From the NCBI GenBank assembly GCA_963969345.1, contig OZ017769.1, forward strand, positions 10,419,725-10,483,724: a DNA stretch of 64,000 nt. The letters run 5' to 3'. This stretch comes from Turbatrix aceti. Its lineage: Eukaryota; Nematoda; Chromadorea; Rhabditida; Panagrolaimidae. Below are positions 1-12,369 of the stretch, in pieces (position 1 is the stretch's first letter; every line of letters starts with the position of its first letter). A program made the position numbers and the translations under genes. The notes beneath the pieces were generated by a model. The model was not told the DNA's origin, searched no databases, and worked only from the letters and a program-made list of their open reading frames with translations.

Positions 1-796
1 TTTACAAAAACTTGAGTAAAGAAAAAAGTTGAAATCCATAGTTTTCAAACTTATGAGCGCTCAGAAGTCAAAACTTGGCCAAAAATGTGACATTCGAAAT
101 GCAAAACTGTCGAACACCATAGGAATCACGAAAATGCCTATTTATTTCCATAGAGAGTTTCCAGAGGGCACATTTATTATCCAAAAAAGAGCACGGTCAA
201 AAAAATTTGTTAATCGTGTTTTTTTTGTTTGTTCCTAAACTTAAATACAAAAAAAATGAACAATTGTAGTAGCGTTTCCTAAAAAAATTGCGTTTTTCGG
301 TTTTATTTTTACAAAAATAAAACTTGAGCACTTTATTTTGGTTTTATTTTTTTATTCTCAAGTTTTTTAAAACTTTTTTAAAAAAGTTAAAAAAAATGAG
401 CACAAAAAAGTTAACATCAAGTTTAAGATTGATGTCACGTATTCACGTCAGCAAAAAAAAACATATGGCACAATGAAAACTGACAGCACACGGGTATGAC
501 AAAATTTGCTAGTCAGTTCAAATTTTTTTGCAGACTATTGACATTGAGTCAGCAAAAAAAGGAAGGGATTCACAAGTTTTTGGCAGAATATAAACAGCAG
601 GTAAGAAATAATGAAGTTGACAAGCAATAAAATTTTAATAAAGGAATATGCAGAAAACGGAAAAAAGTTATTTTTACACGCTTTGGCAACTAAATTAAGT
701 ACAAAACATCGTAAACAACATTTGACCTTTTGACACTTTATCTATACATTTCTTTTCACGACGGCACGTTGAAATGCGAAGACTTGTCGAGACTTT
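1..796. other. AT-rich intergenic DNA
   Basis: Long A and T runs with no open frame that resembles a protein and no clear repeat. I see nothing functional here. Confidence 0.6.
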
Positions 797-1318
797 ATTA
801 TTTTATTTATTTCACCATTACTCAGTGGTTAGTTATCATTAGACCAGATGTTAGGAGGCACAAATGACGTCCACGTAGGCGTAAATGTCTCGATTCGTTT
901 TGGTCGCGATTTCTTCTTCCCCTCGTCGTTGTGGTCTGTTTTTCGTCTTGTTGAACACCGAGTTGAGCGAATCGGCCCATCGTAAGGAAGGGTGTCCCAC
1001 GGGTCGTTTTCCTTGTGGTATCCACAAGGTCAGTCGTCGGGCCCATCTGTTTTCGTCTGCCTCCAGGAGCTTTCGCGCGTATGTCCATTTTCGGCGTTCC
1101 GCTTCCTTCACCCAGTCTTTGAGTTTTGTTCTTCGTCGGATGATTTTGTTTCGGACTTTGTCAGACCGTCGCAGCCCGAGGATGGCTCGTTCGACTCGGT
1201 GTTGAGCATTGCGCAACGTAGATCTTGCCGTTTCTGTCAGCGCCCAGGTTTCACAGCCGTACAACACCGATGGCAAGATGCAGGCATGGATCAGGCGGCG
1301 CTTCAAGTACATTGGCGT
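797..1318 (-). mobile_element. 3' fragment of an RTE-like non-LTR retrotransposon
   Basis: The minus strand encodes the last ~153 residues of a LINE polyprotein: the reverse-transcriptase thumb/C-terminal region with YGCETWALT near the start, then a conserved IRRRTKLKDWV block and a GHPSLRWADSLN block, as in RTE-class endonuclease-reverse transcriptases. It ends in a short UTR with ACTGAGTAATGGTGAAATAA and an A/T-rich tail. The 5' part (endonuclease and most of the RT) is missing, which is the usual 5' truncation of LINE copies. Other copies of the same 3' end lie at 45230-45450 and 52448-52603, with tail-only remnants near 6097, 12066 and 20405. The class assignment rests on motif memory. 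Confidence 0.8.
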
Positions 1319-2391
1319 GACTATTTTTAATTAATTATTGCGGTTGTTCGCTATTCGTTATTTATAGCGTTTTAGAGATTATTTTTTGGTATTTTGTATA
1401 AAAAGTTCTGTTTTTAGATAATTTTAAAGAAAAAAATGGTATTTTTGTAAGGGGAGGAAAAATGTGGTGAGAAGATGGCCAGAGGAGTACATGGACGACT
1501 GATGTCATCTACGTAGCCTCCGGTTGACGAGCTCATGGCATGGAAAAAAGAAAGCTTATGGCTTGTCGCGTGTCTCTTTTTTGTGTTTCTTTGTCAATGA
1601 AGATGAAAACGAAGAAGAAAAAAGTTGGAAAGGAGAAAGTACGCAAAGGAAACGTCGACGACGATAACGACGTCGACAGACGACAGACTACGCGTGGCTG
1701 GGGGTCAAGTTTCGCTTTTTCTCCTGGCTTTCAGTCAGCCTCGACGGCGTTGGCGTCATCGCCAGCGCCTTCGTTGCTGTAACCCTACCTCTTTCTTTTT
1801 TTCTTTGTTGCAGGTCTTTTTTTTAACAAGAAACTCCATTAAAAAAGCAAAATTTTTATTTTCTTGAAACGAGCGAAAATTGAAAAGCGATTTCAAAGCG
1901 GGATAAAAAAAGTTCAATAATTGGTTCAAAGTTCAAGATTTTTATTTATTTCACAAGTGTGGTGGTTAAGCGATTGATCACCGAAGATATACTTGTGAAG
2001 TACTCAAAAGTTTAGAAAAACGGTGAACAAGCTTTTGACGCACAAAAGACTGCGAAAGTTGAGGGCAACAACGACAAAAAAACAAGATGCAGACAACGAA
2101 AAAAATTTATACGTACTTTTGCAAACATAAGCGCAATGGACTGCATTTGTGCAACTCAAATAAACTTTTTTTTAATGTTCTGCAATTTTTTACATTTTTA
2201 AAGCAATAATTTGAAGATTGATTTGAGTAAAAACAAAAAAAAATATATATCTTGCATTAAAATACCATTTTACTGCAACCACACAGACAAAGTTGATCTG
2301 AAAGTTGTACTTATACGGCGGCGCGTTGAAACAAATGAGCTATTGCAACCGGAAATTTCTAAAAATAATTTACATGCTTTACAGCTGACAA
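1319..2391. other. Intergenic DNA
   Basis: Mostly AT-rich. A GC-richer patch at about 1470-1790 has an 80-codon frame with a lysine-rich start and CGTCGACG-type short palindromes, but no recognisable family and no supporting splice pattern. I do not call a gene. Confidence 0.5.
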
Positions 2392-3237
2392 TTCCCAAGG
2401 TAATCTATAAAGCGATTTATAGACAAATTATAGACGCTTTATAGAGCAGAAATAGAGAAATTTATACTATATTTTAGCTAACACTCTTGTCTATATAGAC
2501 AACAAAATGATGCAAATGTTCACCTTGTCTATATAGCTAAAGCGTGTTATCTGTAAAAAAATGGCTTTCATCCTCAAATACTTCAAATTTGCATATTACA
2601 GTGTTTTGCGATCGTGGCAGATTCGCCACGTGGAGTTGTGTTGCTTTTGATTTTTTCCAGATCCTTTTCCAGACCTATTTTTTTGACTTTTTCCCTTTAC
2701 ATTTATTTCCTCTGTTTCGAACGCACCAAATCGGATACAATTTTTTTATAAATAGATTTGTGAAAAGTATATGATAGGCGATGTTTAACGGATGTTAGGC
2801 CGTAACACTCGAAAACTCCAAAACATAGCTCTGATATTTGTCGCATCCAGCATCCTCGCAGTAGATCTTCAGTTTTTGCCGGCAAAAACTGAAAAAAATA
2901 GAATTCCGCACCCCACAAACACTTACGTTGCGACACAAAATCACGAAATGAAGTCACACTGAATTTTTTTTGATAACAGTTGAAGTAATTTCATGAAATG
3001 CAAATTATTTTCAGGTAAATTAAAGACGGATTGCCAAAACGTTTTGTCATAACTTTATTCCCGTTTAGCTATTTTTTTATAGCTAACTCTCTTCTCTATA
3101 TAGAGAAGAATTTTTTTGCAAATTTTTTTCATGTCTATATAGCTTGTTCGCTATCTAAAACATAGTATGTTTGGCTATAACTGCTCTATAAAATTTATAG
3201 AGTCTATAAACTCATAGATAACAGACCTTGGGTAATA
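2392..3237. repeat. Inverted-repeat (MITE-like) element with CCCAAGGT ends
   Basis: The left end reads CCCAAGGTAATCTATAAAGC and the right end is its imperfect reverse complement (ACCTTGGG). The inverted arms run for about 150-180 bp (roughly 2392-2550 and 3060-3237). They share TTATAGAC, CTATAGAGCAG-like and TTGTCTATATAGCT blocks in inverted order. The interior of about 500 bp has no convincing gene. This is the layout of a non-autonomous DNA transposon. The flanks do not give a clean target-site duplication, so superfamily is not assigned. Confidence 0.6.
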
Positions 3238-4626
3238 CAAGGGAGGTAATTAAATATACTTCAAATGTAAAAATTTCTGCAATTAAAAGTGTCTTCCTTA
3301 TTCTGTTTGAAATCACCGCAAAACACAATAAGCTGTACTTTTCTGCTAATTTTTTAGATAGTTACTAAGGTCTAATTGAAATTCAACAACCCGCTCAAAA
3401 CTTGTGGCAAAAAATGTTTTTTTTACTTCAGAAGAAATATAAATATTAAATGATTAGAAAAAATTATAATATAGAAATCTTAATACTAGTTAGTACAGAT
3501 TATATAAAAATGTGTTTTGTTTGTCTTGTAATTCGCTTTCATGTACGTATATAATAAATAGAATGAACGTGCTAAATTTATCAAGTGTATCTTTTCGTTC
3601 TTTCTTTAATTACTTATATTTTATTATTTGCGCATGATGCATACATTTTTAATTCCTTGAAGCGTTTTTTAAGCAACATTATTATTTATATTAGTAGCAA
3701 AACAAAACAAACTTTTTTCAAAAAGGAAAATTGTGCGACAGGACTCCTAATAGGGCAAAGGGCGGTGCTGCAAGTTGTCTTTCTTTTTTTTTGTGTGCAC
3801 ATTCTCAACTATAGGAAAAAATAAATATAATATTTTTTGAAAATTAAAAAAAAAAAACATTTTTTAACTGAAACAAAAAAAATATTTTTTACGCTATTCC
3901 AGGTTACTGGGCAAAATGTTTTTTTTAAAACATTGACTGTTAATAAATAATATTTATTTGATAAAACCTATTTTAATACCCCCTCCCACTTTTATGGCTC
4001 TCACGCAAGAATACGTTGTACTCTTGAAAGACACACATACATACTAATGATGTACTTTCCATAATTTATTTTATTGATGGAAGACACAAAGTACCGTATA
4101 CTACAAAAAGGCTTGGCTCAAAGTATTTTTTTGTGAAACACACGTTGAGCATAAATAAGCTGCCAAAGATTTATTTATGATGATTCTCAAAAGGAAATGG
4201 ACACAAATAAGACACGATACAACAAGCTTGTATGTTTTTTGTTGTTAACGTCAGGAAACACCTTCGAAGGTATTTAATAGATAAGCTGTATTTGGAAATC
4301 ATTATTTTTTTAAGCACGATTTGTGACATAAACAAGTTGAAAAAGCGCAGTTAAAAACTTTTCAAATTTGCAGAAAAGGTGCAATAGAAATATTTTTTTA
4401 AGTTTTGCACATTTTAATCACGATCTTGTAGTCATGAACTACGATTCCAATTATTGCGCATTTGACGATTTATGAACATTAATTGAGTACTTGTGTGTCT
4501 GCAGTATATTTTACTGTGTTGAGATAATTTGATAACTTTTGGTGCACTGTGCTAAAAGTGCATGCAAAAAAAGAAGTAAAACTCATAATTGAATTCATGG
4601 AACTTGAATTTATTTGCAAGCTGCAA
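3238..4626. other. AT-rich intergenic DNA
   Basis: Very AT-rich with poly-A/T runs and short frames only. Nothing recognisable. Confidence 0.6.
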
Positions 4627-4634
4627 GTCAAAAT

Positions 4635-4958
4635 CAGGGTGGCAAAGCGAGAGAATCTCTCAATTCTCCCGGAAGATTTTTAAATTCATTTAAAAAAAAT
4701 TATTATACACGAAATAATGAAACAAATAATAAAAAATCCGTGTTTTTATAAATTGCTGTAAACAGAAATGCGTTAGCAATGTGCTGAAACGGAACAGAAC
4801 TGGCTGTTTTGATTTTTATGGTGTTAATTAATTTTTTTAAGGGGGAATGCATTTTTGGATGCCTTTTGGAAAGCTGAGTGAGTCTTCCGGAAGATTTTGG
4901 GAGAATCTCCAGAGATTTTCTCCCATGTTGCAATTTCCCGGGAGATTTTGCCACCCTG
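4635..4958. mobile_element. hAT-like MITE with 8-bp target-site duplication
   Basis: The element begins CAGGGTGGCAAA and ends TTTGCCACCCTG, a perfect 12-bp terminal inverted repeat. It is flanked on both sides by the identical octamer GTCAAAAT (4627-4634 and 4959-4966). Inside the ends, imperfect inverted copies of TCTCCCGGAAGATTTT-type sequence continue. The element is 324 bp long and encodes no transposase. An 8-bp duplication and CAGGG-type ends are typical of hAT elements, so this is a non-autonomous hAT derivative by inference. Confidence 0.85.
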
Positions 4959-4966
4959 GTCAAAAT

Positions 4967-7900
4967 TCATTATGATCACTGTTGAAAAAATCAATATAAA
5001 AAAAGGTCCCATATCAAAACATTGCCGATACCAAAGTTGCTTATTTTAACGCTACGCAATTTTTTAAATCAAAGTTAATTCATTCCATTTAAAAAAAATT
5101 CAGTTTTTTTAGCTACATAAGTTTACAAAATGCAATCCTATGTTAAATCCGTAGAATGTTCCACAAAACAGTTTACAATATTCCCTGAAATCTAATCTCG
5201 GAATATCAGCACAAGATATCATTTTATTTTGTTTGCTCGAACGTGTGTAAAATAAATAAATTTTCGGTAGGACACAATTTATCTACCAACGCACATATGT
5301 ACTACGGTATGTAGGTCTTTTGTAAGTAAAATAACAACATGTTTTTTTCATTGTGCATGTATGTATACATATTCACGTACCCTTTGGTCACACACGTTGG
5401 GCTACTTTATCGGTGAACTGGAAATTCCTAAAGCATCGTAAACATAAAAGTGTAGGTGGTAATATTAAGTTGGCTATTTTTAATTCATGTGAACATGAGA
5501 AAGGAAAGACCTAAGATATTGGATAGCGAATCTAAGAGTGCAGTTGTTGAAGTGGCAAAAAATATGTCAATGAAGCGTGATAATTTTGTTGTTTGTAAAT
5601 TGGCGAATTTTGTAAGGGAGAGGAAAGCGGGGGTGAAAAAAGTTATCCAATAGTTTTTTTTGAACTGGTGCCGAAAACAAGATTTTCTGATGTATGCAAA
5701 AAATGTTTGCCTAAAATAAAAATACGAGGAAGCCAGTTAGAACTTCCCTTTACTTACCGGAAGCAAAAAATGACATTTAGATACAAAGATTTCGTTGTAA
5801 TGTGCGAATTGCGCACTTTGGCAAAGCGGATTAGAAACTGCGATTGAAGACCTGCGGCGCCATATACAATATCTAAGATGTGTCTTTTGTGATATTGATG
5901 TTAGAAAGGAAGTAAAAGATATGTGAACAAAAAGGCAAAAACATGTTAGAATGGAAAATACGGAATGACAACATGATGCACAATCAGAATTTCATAACAA
6001 CTCTTTGAACAATTGAATTTGTTGTAATATTTTTTATGGAATTAAATATTTACTTAATGCAGTACAAAAACATTCCATAAAACAATTTTTTAATTGGTAA
6101 TGGTGAAATAAATAAAAATAAATAAAAAACAATTTTCCGCAAAAAATATTAGAACTAGGAATAAACGAACAGTAAAATTGTTGTTTGCTAACAAACACAT
6201 ACATTTTGACAATTCTTTGAAAAATCGAACTAAAAATTTTTGATCGTGTTTACAAACAGCAAACATTTTTGTATATTTTCATAATTTGTGCCATTCATCC
6301 GTTTTTCTCTTTTTTTTGTGCTTTCTTAATACGTGCCAAACCAGGCAACATCCTGTGTTTAATAAGATACAGGTTTTTATACTAACACGATCCTAAAAAA
6401 TTGACAAACTTACTATTTGGTACCTGCAAGCTGTAACTGAATCCTGGTGTACTGTATCTGTATCAAACAAAGTGCAGAACGCTGTAATATCTGCCACGTC
6501 ACAAAAGGGTGATAATAAATAAAATAATAACTGGAACGGATATGAAGGTGTTTTATATTGCGTTTTACCGGAAACACAAAGTGATGGGGTTAAGGACGTT
6601 GAGGCGTAAAACATTTTACGTTATAATATATGAAAAGTATTATTTGTACTGACAACTCCCAAAGTTGAAAGTTCAATGACTGACAATTTGTTACCGATGT
6701 CTACTCAATTGCAGGATGATTGATCAGACATGTGAAGTAGAGCAGAGGGCCCATGGGGTCTTTGGGTGCATGAGTAGCCATCTGCTTTCTGCCTTGTGCG
6801 AATCACGGAGGTCAAATACGTCAAACGAAAAAAAGTATCGGTTTTGAACCAAATAAGGTACCGGTTAAAAATTTTAAAAACACTACATTCATTGCTGTGT
6901 TTTTTTTTTAACACAGCACTGAATTTTTTTTTTCAATTCACTGTTGGTAAAAAAATGGTTTTGGGGTACATAAAAAATGAAATAAATGCCTATAGATAAC
7001 TTCACGACGCATGCAGGTATGCGTCAGTGCTTCTGGCTTTTCATTGGAATGTATCTAATCATGCGAAATCAAAAAAAAGGAGACCAATTTTACACGAATT
7101 TGAGAGTGTAAAACCAGGAAGCCGGGAAACATGTTTGGATTTGAAACGTCACTAAAACATGACAAATTCTGTTTATTTTCTGATTAACAACTTTTTCTGG
7201 AATTTTGATTTCCAAAAAATATCACAGTTGGATAAAATATAATTGTATAATTTTACAATACTGAAATTAAAACAAGAAATTTTATAGCAAAACACAAAAA
7301 AAGTTTGATTAACATATTTTTAAATTTTTAAACTAACATATTTTAAATAGTAGGATACACGTTTTTAACAACACAATTACAATTGGTACCTTTATATGCT
7401 ATAGATCACATAAACATAAATAGCATTAATCAGGCAAGTGATTATACCAAAGCTTATTCTCAAACATCACCCGTAATTATTTATTTCTTACAGTAACGAA
7501 ATAAGATTGTTGACAAAGTAAGAAATATGTTATCATCGCAAAGTTAAAATATTTAAGAATGCAATAAATGAAACAAAATGATTTAAAATATTTCAAAACG
7601 TTTCAAAAATTGATATTGTAAAAATTTGTACTACAACGTGCAGAAATGTGATATTGCTTACAACACACACAATTTTAACACATCATTATTACTTTATACT
7701 ATGTTGTGTACGTACACAAAATATAATTTCAAATTTATGACTTCTGTGATACACGTAGCGAGACTGATAGTAAGACCTGTTAACGCAAGTTCTTGTTGAC
7801 TTCTGTTGCGTTTAGCGACGAAAAAGGTGATTAATGACTAACACATGATGGTATATCGTGTGGTAATGTTATTTTTAACCTGTTGATGCTATTTTTGGAG

Positions 7901-8317
7901 TGATCACTGATGACAGCACGTGCCAGAAGTTGGGGGTTTTTACGACAATTTTTCTTAACGAGATGTGATTGGTAAAAAAAAAAAAATTTCTGTTCGTATG
8001 TGATAAAACTTCATTATACAAAACAAAAATTTTTTCGCAATTTGGTATAATAACGAAAAAAACGCTGTCAAATTGAAAAAAAACGCATGTTGCATGCACT
8101 TTTACACATAGCCTTTAGCCTGTTTCGGTATAATTCTTGTTTTTCACATGACAACGAATCAAAACAATTCGTCGACAAAATAGGGACAGAATGGGGGCAC
8201 AAATAAATACAAGTTGACTGGATGAGCAAAGCAAACGACAGACCGTACTTTATTTGGTGAAAATACGTCTTACTTTCTCGAGCATCCTCACATCAATTCA
8301 AAATACAAATAAATTAA
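4967..8317. other. Long gene-poor AT-rich region
   Basis: No frame with family resemblance or credible exon series. A frame at 5456-5653 (65 codons, basic) is unrecognised and probably chance. A LINE 3'-tail remnant (TAATGGTGAAATAAATAAAA) sits at about 6097-6127 on the plus strand. Otherwise I see only AT-rich DNA. Confidence 0.55.
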
Positions 8318-9593
8318 TTAATGCAACCGAGAACCTCTAACAATGTGAATAGCATCGGTGTCCATGGTGTACAGCGCACGATTACCCCCGGATGCAATGT
8401 AAGCAATCATGTTCAAAACAGACTGTTCGAAACGATGACACCCAGAAAAGAATCTTAAGGTGTCGTCGAAGACATCCGGTTCACATCCGGGTCCGGCATA
8501 TAGGGAACCGGTAGGGGCCATGCATTCTTTTTCCAGCGCACACTTGAAAAATCTGGAGAAGTGCTTCCAGCCGTTTGGTGTTCCAAAAAAGAGGACAAAC
8601 GATGCCTGGTTTTGCTCGACGAGTCTCATCTGTTCGGGATCAATTTCGGGAAAATAATCGTAAGTATTGGGATGAATAACGTTAAACATATTGTGGCCCG
8701 TAGTTTTGTATAGTTCTATGTCTACGACGTCGCTTTTTTCAAGAGTGCATTTGATGAGGCTCTGCAAAGTGATTTTCGGTTTTAGTTCGTTTTTTTAAAC
8801 TTTCTGTTTTGGAATTTTTTTAAAATAAACAATGACATAAATTTTTCATATTATGCGGTCAAAAATAGTATACCTTAAATGCGTCAGGGGTTTTGGGTTC
8901 GAACCTAACGGACAAGTCGGTCCACATGACAATTGGATACTGTTTGAGCAAATAAGCCGGAATGAGTGCTTTGTAGCGATAACTGTTGGCGTATTGATAA
9001 ACATAGGATGGAAATCCCTCGAAAATATTAGTATAGTACTCAATGTTGGCTTTGGGGCACATCTGCAGGTAGAGATATACAGAAGAAATCATTACGTCGT
9101 CAGAGAGAAAAACATTGTACGTTACGTTTTCGAGTTCAGGTACCAAAGACAGCGATATGCAGGAATATCTAAAAACTATGGATATTTTGCGTTTGTGCAC
9201 CCCCAAAAAAAACGTACATAGCATCCGCAAGATGATTATTCGTAGTAAAAGTTGCAATAGCCATGTTCTGTACTCCGAGAGACGATCGTTTGAGCGTTGA
9301 TTGATAATCAGGAGGTACCAACCATTTTTCGATTATTTTGTGGATCGTTTCAGTGCCGTTCTCAGGTTGTTCTGTAATGGTAGATTCTTCCGTTGTCATT
9401 GACAAACCGGAAGGTGTAACGATCTCTTTCGGTTCTTCATCCAAAAGTAGGTTAAAATACCACGAGTTATAGGTAATTATAAAACACACCAAAAAAGCAA
9501 TAATTGCAAATAGTGTTCTAAAATTTTTTTATATGTAGTATGTACATAAAATTGTTTCATAAACCTACATTTGAAGAGCTGAAGAGTAACCAT
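8318..9593 (-). CDS. DUF1647-like type II membrane protein, copy 1
   Basis: Four exons on the minus strand: 9565-9593, 9218-9517, 8874-9168 and 8318-8761, all with GT/AG borders and compatible phases, giving about 355 residues. A short cytosolic N-terminus is followed by one signal-anchor helix (residues ~10-27). A low-complexity stem comes next, then a lumenal domain with NMAIATFTTNNHLADA, SCISLSLVPEL, a GFPSYVYQY..YRYKALIPAYLL block, WTDLSVRFEP and a C-terminal GCHRFEQSVLN..ASGGNRALY segment. These resemble the nematode DUF1647 family, thought to be glycosyltransferase-like and Golgi-located; substrate is unknown. It differs from copies 2 and 3 by WTDLSVRF where they have WADASIRF. Family name is from memory (moderate confidence); the gene structure is firmer. 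Confidence 0.75.
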
Positions 9594-10081
9594 ATAAATT
9601 TTTACGAAAAAAAGAAAGTTTTGTGGAAAACACCCTAAATATTGTTTTTCTTAATAAAAACTAAAAAATACCTACATGTAATTCCTTTGGAAAGTTGTAG
9701 AACGACGAGAACAGAAAGCGCAAGACTCCGGCCGGAAGAAAACAGAATAAAAACTACTACAAGAACTTTTTTGACATGACAACACAAACTTGAAAAAAAA
9801 CTCTTATCATATGCAAATATTTTTATGTATTATTTTAATTTACTAAACTCCAATATTCTGCATATCGCTGTCCCTGGTGGCCCTCAGTTGCATTAATAAA
9901 TTTATATATAGAATTTCAAAATAGTTTCCATCTGCATGAAATTCTAAATATAAATTTATACTCCGTTTTGTTATGTACATAAATACGTTTATTAACCGTA
10001 CGAGCTAAGGGACAAGATAGTTGAGGGACAAACGAGTAGCGATTTCGAGTTACAGATAGGACAAGACGCGATCTTTGAGTG
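9594..10081. other. Intergenic DNA
   Basis: AT-rich; presumably contains the promoter of the downstream minus-strand DUF1647-like gene. No motif identified. Confidence 0.5.
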
Positions 10082-11067
10082 CTACAGTATATGGCTTTCC
10101 TCTGTATCTGTGCGAACAACCGGCGGGAGGATTTCGGGCGTTACAATGGACGTCAATCCTGTCCCCGTTTGAGTGATGGACTTCATGGTTTTCGGAGTTC
10201 CTATCAAAGCTTGTTTTTCATCAGCAGTGAGAATCTGAGTAGATTGCACACCAGAACTTGGCGCATTAGTAAAATTAGAGTTAATTTGTACATCAGAAGA
10301 GCCATGTTGAGTGCAATCCACTGCCTGATGCTGGAAAGTGTTTTCGGGCACTATGTTGGGTTCTGGAGCTTCCATCGGCGTGCCAATAGTTTCATCTGTT
10401 TTTGTTGCATCCTTGGATTGATTTTGGTCAAAAGATTGCCGACGCGCTTTCTTTCTGTTCCTTGCGCTTCTCCTTTCTTCTTGCCTGTCTTCTTTGGCTT
10501 TCATCCTGTGCTTCGTCGTATAGACCCTTGCGTAGGCTTCGTAGTGGATGCGATTCATGACAGCGCGCCGCTTCCATCGCATGATTCGGTCGAGTTCGGG
10601 ACGCTTGCTGTCATCGGGCTTGGCGTAACTCAGGAACAAGGGCGTCTCTGGGCCTCCACTGGTCAGGATCGGGAAAGAATCGTTGGCCAAAAGCGTTGCA
10701 ATGACTTTTTCCATTGGAACGAGGTCGATTTTTGGCTGAAAATCGGAATTTTATTTTTTGGATAAAATGGTAAAAAACACACTTCTGAAAACCAAGCGTG
10801 TCGGAAGACAAAAATCAGATGTCGGATGAGAGGTAACTGAAGTGCAACGATGCCGGCAACCGTGATGACCAAAAATGAAAAGGCGATAAGGATGCTGGTA
10901 AATTTTGACACGCATATGTTTACCGGAAAGACGCAATAGTAATCCTCATTTGTGCAAACTGGCAACGGTTGACTTTCTGCCTCCTTGAATCGTGGAAGCG
11001 AAAAACTGCTGAACGGTGAACACATGAGGTACGTAACATGAAAAATAGTTTTGAGTCTGTTTGTCAT
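10082..11067 (-). CDS. Orphan single-pass membrane protein
   Basis: Two minus-strand exons, 10783-11067 and 10082-10735, joined in phase 0 by a 47-bp intron (GTGTGT...TTTCAG), give 312 residues. A short region with clustered cysteines (CTNEDYYCVFPVNIC, ~residues 38-52) precedes one strong transmembrane helix (~55-77). The rest is a basic, then polar, low-complexity tail: RRSARNRKKARRQ at mid-length, then Ser/Thr/Gln-rich sequence. A type I topology with a cytosolic tail fits, but there is no clear signal peptide, so the true start or a 5' exon may be missing. I do not recognise the family. It lies between a DUF1647-like gene and a chemoreceptor gene on the same strand, with nothing that links their functions. 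Confidence 0.5.
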
Positions 11068-11168
11068 TTTCTATGAAGCAAAAATTGGGTATTCAAATTT
11101 TTGAAGTATGCAAAGCCATACATAAATACATACTTGTCAAATTCCTTGCCAGCGAAAAAAAAAATTTA

Positions 11169-12369
11169 CTATTGTTTTCCCATTATCTGCACCACAGTTT
11201 GTGAATAAACAGTATTTCCAATATGTCTGAGTTGTTTTCTGATGTCTGAACACAGTGCAAGCAGACACCAAGACTGACAGAGCACAACTGCATCGCAGAT
11301 AAAAGGTGTGCTTCGCATGGCCCAGTTCATAAGGGTCTGATGGGCTCCTGTGCTGGCGTACAACATTACGATAATCTAAATAAAAAAATTACATGGTAAA
11401 AATTTTGCAATACAGAAAAACTAACTTCAGAAACTATAAACGTAAACAAACATCCCGCAACCACAGCACTGTACACTGTCATTCTGAATTCTTTATCTCT
11501 GGTATATTTCAGCTTGACGACACGAAAAAGCACGTAGAAGTTCAAATATGTCGAAATAACGCAGCACACGACGGCCACAATAATCATCATAATTGGAAGT
11601 TGGAAAAGTAAAGGAATGCCATCCATTTGGTAATCAAGTCCATAAGCGTACGGAAATTTTACAACACATCCCCCGCCGTAGAATACCTGCCATACTAGTG
11701 TCAGGGGAAAACAGTAAATAAAAAACAATATTTTTGAGGTATGTTTTGCCCAAAATGAGCGTGCAGTCATAGGCCAAGTGAGGAGAGTGTACCGATTGAA
11801 AGAGATTGCAAGAATGTTAAACGAAATTGAGAAGTAGCAATAATACATAATGCCAATTATAATTGACACCAGAAAGCTTTGGTTCATGAAAAAAATGTAC
11901 ATTGGCACGAGAAAAGACGAATCGCCTAATCGGGTAACGAAAGGCAGGGTTATGATTATCAGGGTACTCTAAAAATTCATACTTTATATTTTAAAATACT
12001 ACGTCCCATGGAATTGCATTATGATATATTGTATGTATGTAATGTTGTGCTAACCATTGAGAAGGATAGTGAAATAAATAAAAAATAAATAAATTTTAAA
12101 ATGCTAAATTCTTTTCGGTCCCGACAACATTGTAAACATATAAAAAACATACTTACAGGTATAAACGAAAACAGAACAATTCTGAAAAATCCAGATCTAA
12201 AAAGTTTTGGTCCATGTGGTCGTAAAAGTACATAGACAATCAAGCTTTGAATAACGAGTGTTGGCATATAGTAGATATACGGAGCAAATGCCAAAATATT
12301 AAGTAACAAGATTTCCCATTCTTCAGGGGGATTAAGAAATGCTGATATAGTTGTACTGCATATCGACAT
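11169..12369 (-). CDS. Srg/Srv-like 7TM chemoreceptor (family 1, gene a)
   Basis: Three exons (12157-12369, 11426-11968, 11169-11375), all phase 0, give 320 residues. The start at MSICST is chosen because the paralogues at 23928, 25987 and 28378 begin at the same place; a longer upstream frame is ignored. Exon 1 holds TM1 and the first loop (LLRPHGPKLFRSGF). Exon 2 holds TM2-TM6, with FNRYTLLTWPM after TM3, a GGGCVVKFPYAYGLDYQ loop and TRDKEFRMTVYSAVVAG before TM6. Exon 3 holds TM7 and the LALCSDIRKQ end. This pattern matches the nematode Srg superfamily (Srg/Srv); such receptors typically act in chemosensory neurons. The ligand is unknown. Intron 1 carries a LINE 3'-tail remnant. Confidence 0.85.
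12066..12095 (+). mobile_element. LINE 3'-tail remnant in an intron
   Basis: GATAGTGAAATAAATAAAAA resembles the GGTGAAATAAATAAA end of the RTE-like LINE seen at 797-1318 and 45230-45450. It lies inside intron 1 of the chemoreceptor gene and is in the opposite orientation to that gene. It is very short, so a chance AT-rich match is possible. Confidence 0.35.

Noticed and set aside
822..1330. Several overlapping frames on both strands
   Set aside because: They are alternative-frame shadows of the LINE C-terminal coding fragment read on the minus strand.
1540..1867. Two overlapping 80-codon frames in a GC-richer patch
   Set aside because: Lys/Arg and Ser/Ala-rich low-complexity sequence; no homologous motif and both frames compete for the same DNA.
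8890..8905. GGGTTCGAACCTAA, resembling a tRNA T-loop
   Set aside because: It lies in a coding exon of the DUF1647-like gene and there is no cloverleaf around it.
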